Source of the DNA: Chitinophagales bacterium | GTDB taxonomy: Bacteria > Bacteroidota > Bacteroidia > Chitinophagales > CAIOSU01 | Direction of reading: 5' to 3' | NCBI GenBank assembly: GCA_018401955.1 | Contig: JAGYJT010000006.1 | Span: 36,702 to 100,701, forward strand | DNA length: 64,000 nucleotides | In this document: one piece after another, positions 9,929-17,869 of the stretch | Numbering within the stretch: position 1 is the stretch's first letter | Layout of the letters: every line of letters starts with the position of its first letter | Translations under genes and position numbers: made by a program | The notes under the pieces: generated by a model | Database searches by the model: none | What the model was told of the DNA's origin: nothing | The model's input: only the letters and a program-made list of their open reading frames with translations

Positions 9929-10144
9929 TTTGGTTGATTGGTTACTGGTTACTGGTTGATTGGTGTTGTTTCGTCCATGGTCGATTGTCCATGGTCCACG
10001 GTGATTTTCTTTGCGTTCGTTGCGATTTTATCGTTGCGCACGTTGCGGTTAAAGCACATAATATGTATGAATCGCCTCGTCTAAGCCGAGACAAGCTATC
10101 GTGTGCAAAGGAATTATGCAAAGGCCGCTACGTGTTGATTAGTT

Positions 10145-11206
10145 TCAATCGTATTTCGTACCTCGTAAATCGTAAATCGGCACATCTTGATACTCGGTAA
10201 CAAACTCCTCCAGCAACCCACTCAAGGCTTCAAACTCCAATAAAAAGCCATCATGCCCATATATGGACGTGATGCTTTTGTGGATGCCGTTTTGAACGTT
10301 ATCTGCAATAAACGCTTGCTCGTGGGGCGGAAACAACAAATCGCTGGTAATGCTTACTGCCAACAATGGGGTAGTGATGGTGGCCAATGTTTCGGTTAAC
10401 TCACCGCCTCGTCCTCGGCTTATGTTATGGCTATCCATGGCCTTGCTTAATGCATAGTAGCTAAAGGCATTGAACCGTTTGGCGAGCTTTTCGCCTTGGT
10501 AGCGTTGGTAGCTGCTGGCTTTATAACCTTCAATTTTACCAGCATCGTCAAGTTGCGTTAAGTGGTAGGTGTCGTATGAGCGATAGGAAAGCATGGCAAT
10601 GGAGCGCGCTATTTTAAGGCCGTTTAAGCCCGCTTCGGCATTGCTGTTTTTCCAGGTAGGGTCTTGTTCAATGGCTAGGCGCTGGCTCTCATTAAAAGCA
10701 ACGCCCCACGGTGAGTGCCTGGCGCTTGTGGCAATTACTGCGGCTTGATTAAAAACACCCGGTTCGCGCACGAGCCACTCCAACAATTGGTGCCCGCCCA
10801 ATGAGCCCGCAATGCCCAAGTGTATGTGCTCGATGCCCAAATGCTGGCGCAGCAACACATGTGCCTCCACCATATCCTTTACCGTTACCAAAGGGAAACT
10901 ATGATAGTATGGTTCAAAGGTTTCGGGGTTGATGCTCAGCGGCCCAGTGGTACCATAGCACGAGCCAAGTATGTTGGCGCAAACGATGAAGTACTTTTGC
11001 GGGTCGATGAACTTGCCTTCGCCCACCAAGCCATCCCACCAATCGGCGGCATCGGCATTGGCAGTAAGGGCGTGGCAAATCCATACTACATTGTCTTTAG
11101 CTGGGCTAAGAGTGCCGTAGGTATGGTAAACCACTTCAGGCCGGAGCAGCGTTTCACCGCTCTCCAGCCTAAGGGTATGGGGTATTTTAAACTTGTGTTC
11201 AGCCAT
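10145..11206 (-). CDS. metX: homoserine O-acetyltransferase family (alpha/beta hydrolase)
   Basis: YHTYGTLSPAKDNVVWICHALTANADAADWWDGLVGEGK; GIAGSLGGHQLLEW; adjacent to metY. Confidence 0.88.
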   Translation of the reverse strand: MAEHKFKIPHTLRLESGETLLRPEVVYHTYGTLSPAKDNVVWICHALTANADAADWWDGLVGEGKFIDPQKYFIVCANILGSCYGTTGPLSINPETFEPYYHSFPLVTVKDMVEAHVLLRQHLGIEHIHLGIAGSLGGHQLLEWLVREPGVFNQAAVIATSARHSPWGVAFNESQRLAIEQDPTWKNSNAEAGLNGLKIARSIAMLSYRSYDTYHLTQLDDAGKIEGYKASSYQRYQGEKLAKRFNAFSYYALSKAMDSHNISRGRGGELTETLATITTPLLAVSITSDLLFPPHEQAFIADNVQNGIHKSITSIYGHDGFLLEFEALSGLLEEFVTEYQDVPIYDLRGTKYD

Positions 11207-11309
11207 TATGTTAATTTGAAAATTTGAAGATGAGTTAATTTGAAAATGGCTTTACGGAGCGGTAAAAACCATTTTCAAATTTTCAAATTGCCTCATTTCC
11301 AAGTTGGGT

Positions 11310-12647
<1,338 letters not shown>

Positions 12648-12694
12648 TTATTGGTTTTTAAAAGTTGATTTATAATGGTTGAATTGGGTTGAAA

Positions 12695-12731
12695 AAGAAA
12701 AACCCGGCTCGGATAGGCTCCGGCCGGGTTT
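12695..12731 (-). terminator. intrinsic terminator/attenuator between polycysteine leader ORF and metY
   Basis: Minus strand AAACCCGGCCGGAGCCTATCCGAGCCGGGTTTTTC: 9-bp stem plus U-run, ~60 nt upstream of metY start. Confidence 0.85.
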
Positions 12732-12754
12732 AGAATATGCACCACGCTAAACGT

Positions 12755-12811
12755 TTACATACACCAATACCTGTCCGGTTGCCGGGGCGGGCAACAACAA
12801 CAGCACATCAT
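12755..12811 (-). CDS. polycysteine leader peptide MMCCCCCPPRQPDRYWCM upstream of metY
   Basis: ATG ATG TGC TGT TGT TGT TGC ... TGG TGT ATG TAA read on minus strand; enclosed by stem 12815-12824/12759-12767; followed by terminator. Confidence 0.75.
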   Translation of the reverse strand: MMCCCCCPPRQPDRYWCM

Positions 12812-12917
12812 GGTTTGGGTGTATTGGTTCATTGGTAACTTGTTATAGGTTAATGGTTGAATTCAAAATTTAAAATTGAAAATTGCATTGTTCTTGTTTT
12901 GATCCTTGATACTAAAA

Positions 12918-14078
12918 TCAGTACTTCGCCAAGCTAGTATCCACCTCATCGGCGTAGGCCAATATGCCACCTTTGAGGTTGTAAAGGTTATCATAGCCAA
13001 ACTGGGTTTCCAGTAGGCGAACGGCATTGGCGCTACGGGCACCACTGCGGCAATGTATAATTACTTGCTTGCCCTTGGCAATACGCTCTGCATTGGCAGG
13101 CACCGTAGCTAAAGGAATCAATTCGGCACCCAAGTTGGCAAGGTTAGCAATCTCATATTCGTACTCTTCGCGCACGTCAATCAATTGGAAATCGGCACCT
13201 TGGTCTTTTAAGGCTTTCAGTTCGGTTACGGTTATCTCTTTCACGGTATTGTCTTTTTTAGCCTCGGTAGCGGCTGGTTTTTCAATACCACAAAATTGCT
13301 CATAATCAATCAGTTTTTCAATCTTTGGGGTGTTCGGGTCTTTCTTGAATTTGAGTGTGCGGCTCTCAAAGCTCAGCGCATCAAACAAATACAACCGGCC
13401 CACCAAAGGTTCGCCCACGCCAGTAATTACCTTAATCACCTCACTGGCTTGCAAGCTGCCGATAATGCCAGGCAACACGCCCAATACGCCACCTTCGGCA
13501 CAGCTAGGTACAAGGCCCGGTGGCGGCGGGGTAGGGTATAGGTCGCGGTACTGCGGACCAAAAGTGCCATCGGCATATTTGTAATTAAACACGGTTACCT
13601 GCCCATCGAAACGGAAGATAGAAGCATACACGTTGGTTTTGCCTTGTATCACGGCCGCATCGTTTACCAAGTATCGGGTAGGGAAGTTATCCGTACCATC
13701 GGCTACTAAATCATAGTCTTTTAACAGCTCCAATGCGTTGCTGCTATGAAACTGCGTGTTGTAGGTATTGATGGTAATGTATGGATTTAAGGCGCGCAAC
13801 CTATCGGCGGCGGCTTCCACTTTCGGGCGACCTACATCACCAACACCAAACAATACTTGGCGCTGCAAGTTGCTATCGTCAACTTTATCAAAGTCAACTA
13901 TGCCCAAGGTACCCACACCGGCTGCTGCTAGGTAAAGCAATAGTGGACTGCCCAAGCCACCGGTACCTATTACCAGCACTTTGGCTTCTTTCAATTTGCG
14001 CTGCCCCTCCATACCAAATTCTGGTATAATGATGTGGCGGCTATATCGTTCTAGTTCTTGTTTACTGAAATTCGACAT
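12918..14078 (-). CDS. ThiF/MoeB-family E1-like adenylyltransferase with C-terminal rhodanese domain
   Basis: YSRHIIIPEFGMEGQRKLKEAKVLVIGTGGLGSPLLLYL; rhodanese loop IIHCRSGARSANAV. Confidence 0.92.
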   Translation of the reverse strand: MSNFSKQELERYSRHIIIPEFGMEGQRKLKEAKVLVIGTGGLGSPLLLYLAAAGVGTLGIVDFDKVDDSNLQRQVLFGVGDVGRPKVEAAADRLRALNPYITINTYNTQFHSSNALELLKDYDLVADGTDNFPTRYLVNDAAVIQGKTNVYASIFRFDGQVTVFNYKYADGTFGPQYRDLYPTPPPPGLVPSCAEGGVLGVLPGIIGSLQASEVIKVITGVGEPLVGRLYLFDALSFESRTLKFKKDPNTPKIEKLIDYEQFCGIEKPAATEAKKDNTVKEITVTELKALKDQGADFQLIDVREEYEYEIANLANLGAELIPLATVPANAERIAKGKQVIIHCRSGARSANAVRLLETQFGYDNLYNLKGGILAYADEVDTSLAKY

Positions 14079-14157
14079 GCGTCTTAGTTCAAAATTTAAA
14101 ATTCAAAATTCAAAATTGTTTTTTTACCATGGACCATCGACTATGGACCATGGACTA

Positions 14158-14433
14158 TTAGCAGCCTCCCGCAATGGCAGGTACTATGCTTATTACGGTT
14201 CCGCTCTCTACTGCGGTAGCATTGTTATCAAGGTCTTTTATATCGTCTTCGCCTACAAACACCTTGATAAATTGGCGCACCTGTCCGTTATCATCAAATA
14301 GATGGCCTTTTACGCCTGGGTACGTGGTTGTCAATTCGTTCAATGCCTCGCCCACGTTGCCGGAGGTAGCTTGAAAGCTGCTCTGGTTATCGGTAAACTT
14401 ACGTAGCGGTGTAGGTATGATAATTTTTGCCAT
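14158..14433 (-). CDS. MoaD/ThiS-like sulfur carrier protein ending in GGC
   Basis: beta-grasp protein; minus strand ...cct gcc att gcg gga ggc tgc taa = PAIAGGC*. Confidence 0.88.
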   Translation of the reverse strand: MAKIIIPTPLRKFTDNQSSFQATSGNVGEALNELTTTYPGVKGHLFDDNGQVRQFIKVFVGEDDIKDLDNNATAVESGTVISIVPAIAGGC

Positions 14434-14490
14434 GGGGTTTGTTATTGGTTATAGGGTTATTTGTTATTGGTTTATTTGTAATTCGTATTC

Positions 14491-14588
14491 GAACCTTGAT
14501 TTTTTTGATTCCCGTTATTTGAAAAGGATTTTTACATACTATGGTATAATCCTTTTCTAATCCATAAATCCTTTCAAAATCATGGTTC
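14491..14588. repeat. ~98-nt hairpin element, copy 2
   Basis: gaaccttgatttttttgatt...gaaaaggatttttacatactatggtataatccttttc...aatcatggttc. Confidence 0.8.
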
Positions 14589-14591
14589 AAA

Positions 14592-15068
14592 CTATTGGTT
14601 AAAGTTCGACAGCAACGCATCCACGTCAAAAGGGTTGTTTTGGTTAATTACCTTTTCCTCCTCAAAGCGACCTTGATCATTCAGTTTCCAAGAAAGTACC
14701 GCCGCCGTTTTTGCTTTTTTTACTGATACAATAATGTACGAGAAGTAAGGCAATGCTTGGCGCAAATCGTGCTCGCTCGGTATGGCTGCGTGCTCTGGGT
14801 GGCTGTGGTACACGCCCAGCAGTGTTAGGCCATTTTCATCAGCATACTGCTCGGCTTTCATGTAATCAATTGATGAAATTTCAAACCTTCGTTCACGGTT
14901 TTCCTCTTTGGTATTTACTACTGGTATTGCTTCAGTAACAATTCGCTTATCATCATCACTGCCATAAAAAAAACCGCAGCACTCGTGAGGGTAAGTGCTC
15001 TCAGCATCTTTAATAATCACTTTTCGTGCATCCTCAGTAAGTATCAGTTCACTCATCTTTTGGTCCAT
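14592..15068 (-). CDS. JAMM/Mov34 M67 family metallopeptidase
   Basis: PHECCGFFYG and HSHPEHAAIPSEHD JAMM motif. Confidence 0.9.
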   Translation of the reverse strand: MDQKMSELILTEDARKVIIKDAESTYPHECCGFFYGSDDDKRIVTEAIPVVNTKEENRERRFEISSIDYMKAEQYADENGLTLLGVYHSHPEHAAIPSEHDLRQALPYFSYIIVSVKKAKTAAVLSWKLNDQGRFEEEKVINQNNPFDVDALLSNFNQ

Positions 15069-15079
15069 TGTTTTTGTAA

Positions 15080-15178
15080 GAACCTTGATTTTGCTTGATT
15101 CTCTTGATTTGAAAAGGATTTTTTACATACTTCGGTAAAATCCTTTTCTAATCTGTTAATCCTTTTGAATCATGGTTC
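15080..15178. repeat. ~98-nt hairpin element, copy 3
   Basis: gaaccttgattttgcttgatt...gaaaaggattttttacatacttcggtaaaatccttttc...aatcatggttc. Confidence 0.8.
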
Positions 15179-15186
15179 AGACCTTA

Positions 15187-16110
15187 TTAAATTGACAACT
15201 CCGGATAATTGCTGCCGTGGTCAGGGAAAACCGTAACTACTACACCGCTATCCAATTCGTTGGCTACCCTTATGGCACCAGCCAAGTTTGCCGCCGATGA
15301 TGGGCTTAACAGCAATCCATCTTTTTTAGCCACTTCTTTTATCAAGGCATAAGCCTCTTCGGTGCTCACCTCTAGGTTTCTGTCAGCTAGCGTGGGGTCA
15401 TATATCTTCGGCACTTTGGCAGTCTCCAAGTGTTTCCAACCTTCTAGGGCATGCATGGCAAAATCAGGCTGCAAAGATATTACCTCAATGTTCGAGTCAA
15501 TTTCTTTCAATCTGCGTGAAGTACCCGTAAAAGTACCTGAGGTGCCCAGCCCTGCAACAAAGTGCGTTATTTTGCCACGGGTTTGGTCAAATATTTCACG
15601 GCCAGTGCCGTAGTAGTGTGCCTTCCAGTTGTGCTCGTTGCTATATTGGTCGGCATAATAATACTGGTCTGGGTTGTTTTGGTATAGTTCCAATGCATAC
15701 TCTTGTGCACCATCGGTGCCTTCAAATCGACTGGTTTCAATAATGTTTACGCCATGTGCTTTAAGGGCGTTTTTCTTTTGGCTGCTGGCATTAGCTGGCA
15801 GAGCTAGGGTAACTGGTATGCCCAACGCCGCTCCAATAGCGCCATAAGCCACGCCGGTGTTACCACTGCTGGCATCCAATAAATGGATGTGCTCGTCTAG
15901 TTTACCTGCTGCTACCGCCTCTTTAATAATATTGTAAGCGGCACGCGCCTTAACGCTGCTGCCAATTTGGTACCACTCTAGCTTGGCATAAATGGTTACA
16001 CCAGGTTTGTTAAAAGTTCCGTTCAACGGGAACAGGGGGGTGTTCCCGATGAACGGTTCCAATGAAAAAACCCTATTTAGTAAGCTCGATTTCGATTCTT
16101 TGATGAGCAT
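15187..16110 (-). CDS. cysteine synthase family PLP enzyme (CysM/CysK-like)
   Basis: GNTPLFPL, QIGSSVKARAAYNII, LLDASSGNTGVAYGAIGAALGIP, GLGTSGTFTGTSRRLKE. Confidence 0.88.
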   Translation of the reverse strand: MLIKESKSSLLNRVFSLEPFIGNTPLFPLNGTFNKPGVTIYAKLEWYQIGSSVKARAAYNIIKEAVAAGKLDEHIHLLDASSGNTGVAYGAIGAALGIPVTLALPANASSQKKNALKAHGVNIIETSRFEGTDGAQEYALELYQNNPDQYYYADQYSNEHNWKAHYYGTGREIFDQTRGKITHFVAGLGTSGTFTGTSRRLKEIDSNIEVISLQPDFAMHALEGWKHLETAKVPKIYDPTLADRNLEVSTEEAYALIKEVAKKDGLLLSPSSAANLAGAIRVANELDSGVVVTVFPDHGSNYPELSI

Positions 16111-16215
16111 GTGTTTTTGATTTTCGATTTACGAGGTACGATTTACGATTGTGTACCCTGTTAACTCTTTTACTTTTCAATTCATTCGCACCTTGTGCTT
16201 CTTTTTTTTTGATTT

Positions 16216-16265
16216 CCGGTATTCGGGCCCTGTATTCTTTCGAACCAGCAGGGCCCGAATACCGG
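16216..16265. repeat. perfect 17-bp inverted repeat CCGGTATTCGGGCCCTG-N16-CAGGGCCCGAATACCGG
   Basis: Arms 16216-16232 and 16249-16265 read directly. Confidence 0.9.
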
Positions 16266-16361
16266 TCAATCATGACAATTATTGACAAACCATTATTTCA
16301 AATGACAGATATGAGATGAGAGATGAAAAATATTTTTGCTGACACACTCACCTCACTGTCG

Positions 16362-17030
16362 TTAACTTAGTTCTTTTTTTGAGAGGTAGAAATCTACTTT
16401 CTCGTAAGTAGCATTCGCAAGGCGCTCTTCCACTTCTACCAAGGTTTTTGGTGGCGGCACAATTACTTTATCACCTGGGCGCCAGTTGGCTGGTAGAGCA
16501 ACGCTGTGCTTATCGGCCGTTTGTAATGCCTCTATAACACGTTTAATCTCGTCAAGGTTGCGGCCAATATTCAATGGGTAATAAATTATAGCACGGATAA
16601 CGTTTTTTGGGTCGATAACAAACACGGCACGTACGGTAGCGGTTTGGCTTTCGCCTGGATGAATCAATCCGTATAATTGCGCCACTTTGGTATCCAAATC
16701 GGCCACAATCGGGAAATCAAGGTATACACCTGTTTTCTCCCTAACGTTTTGTACCCAAGCTACGTGGCTATGAATGCTATCAATGCTCACGCCAATCAAA
16801 TTGGTATTGCGGGCGGCAAAAAACTCCTTTTCGCGGGCAAACTCAATCAGCTCGGTGGTACATACAGGGGTAAAGTCAGCAGGGTGAGAAAACAGGATGG
16901 TATACTTATCCTTCTTGAAATCGTAGAAGTTTAAGCTGCCCACGGTGGTAACGGCAGTAAAGTTCGGGGCGGCATCGCCAATGCGTGGGATGCCGTTTTG
17001 TACTACTGGGTTTTCGGTTGCTGTTGACAT
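16362..17030 (-). CDS. peroxiredoxin, 1-Cys/Prx6-like
   Basis: ILFSHPADFTPVCTTELIEFA; WRPGDKVIVPPP C-terminal region. Confidence 0.92.
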   Translation of the reverse strand: MSTATENPVVQNGIPRIGDAAPNFTAVTTVGSLNFYDFKKDKYTILFSHPADFTPVCTTELIEFAREKEFFAARNTNLIGVSIDSIHSHVAWVQNVREKTGVYLDFPIVADLDTKVAQLYGLIHPGESQTATVRAVFVIDPKNVIRAIIYYPLNIGRNLDEIKRVIEALQTADKHSVALPANWRPGDKVIVPPPKTLVEVEERLANATYEKVDFYLSKKELS

Positions 17031-17092
17031 GGTATTTTGTTTTTTACTGGCTATTGATGGCCTCGTTTCTTGTTTCGATAATGTTGTAAATG

Positions 17093-17125
17093 AAAAAAGC
17101 CCTCCCGCTTTGGCGGAAGGGCTTT
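17093..17125 (-). terminator. intrinsic terminator/attenuator between polycysteine leader ORF and peroxiredoxin
   Basis: Minus strand AAAGCCCTTCCGCCAAAGCGGGAGGGCTTTTTTC: ~13-bp stem plus U-run, ~63 nt upstream of gene start. Confidence 0.88.
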
Positions 17126-17167
17126 GTATAGCTTTTAGTGTTTGGTTGTTGTCTTATCTATCCAATA

Positions 17168-17233
17168 TTACCTACACAAATACAATGCACCCTGTCCGCC
17201 AGAGGCGAAACAACAGCAGCAACAACACATCAT
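17168..17233 (-). CDS. polycysteine leader peptide MMCCCCCCFASGGQGALYLCR upstream of peroxiredoxin (alternative start at 17242 gives MNNMMCCCCCC...)
   Basis: ATG ATG TGT TGT TGC TGC TGT TGT TTC ... TTG TGT AGG TAA read on minus strand; enclosed by perfect 9-bp stem 17254-17262/17174-17182; followed by terminator. Confidence 0.78.
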   Translation of the reverse strand: MMCCCCCCFASGGQGALYLCR

Positions 17234-17280
17234 GTTGTTCATCGCTTGGGTGATATTTGTGTGAGTATTCATTTCGGTTG

Positions 17281-17311
17281 CTAATCTATGACATAATAAC
17301 CCAATTGTCAA
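17281..17311 (-). promoter_or_regulatory. possible Bacteroidota-type promoter for the peroxiredoxin leader
   Basis: Minus strand TTG-N20-TAGATTAG, one mismatch from the TTG...TAnnTTTG pattern, just upstream of the leader stem. Confidence 0.35.
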
Positions 17312-17386
17312 TCTTTGGTTCAATTAGTTCTGTTAAATAATTTAGGTAAAACAGTGTTAGGTGTTGATAATCAACGAGAAAAATTA

Positions 17387-17803
17387 TTAAAAATTAGCGC
17401 CGCTAAATATACTCCATATAATAATGCCTATTAAAGCAAGCCCAATAGCCAACGGCACCCATATTTTACGCTTGGGCATACTTTCGTGGCCAGGAATGTA
17501 TTGGTCGTGTAGATATTTCCCCATAACCCACGATGTGGCTAAATTGATTGGGATGCCTACACCTCTGGGTATGTCAATTACAAATTGAAGCGCAACTAAT
17601 GCTACCATAAATGCAATGCTGCCTAATAATACTTTAATAGCAATATCGTTTTTACCGACTCTATTAAGGTTTTGATAAGCCATTATACCTCCAAAAATGG
17701 TGGAGAAAAAGAAGGTAAAACCCGCCACCGCACTACTGGAGTATATTTCTGGTGCTGGGGTTTCATCTATAGGTGCATCAAGTATAGTGTTGTGCTGTTC
17801 CAT
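17387..17803 (-). CDS. hypothetical membrane protein
   Basis: 138-aa ORF with several TM helices. Confidence 0.6.
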   Translation of the reverse strand: MEQHNTILDAPIDETPAPEIYSSSAVAGFTFFFSTIFGGIMAYQNLNRVGKNDIAIKVLLGSIAFMVALVALQFVIDIPRGVGIPINLATSWVMGKYLHDQYIPGHESMPKRKIWVPLAIGLALIGIIIWSIFSGANF

Positions 17804-17869
17804 GGTAGCCTTTTGGGCAAAGATATACCATTTGCCTTTTAGTTGTAATGTGTAAGCAAAGCAAAAGTA

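Noticed and set aside
16216-16265. tRNA-like GGTTCGAA inside the hairpin loop
   Set aside because: No acceptor, D or anticodon arms around it; a coincidence within a simple hairpin.
16073-16288. ORF MSIIVMIDRYSGPAGSKEYRARIPEIKKKE...
   Set aside because: It runs through the 17-bp inverted repeat and a CGTAAATCGTA word array and overlaps cysM; more likely non-coding leader.
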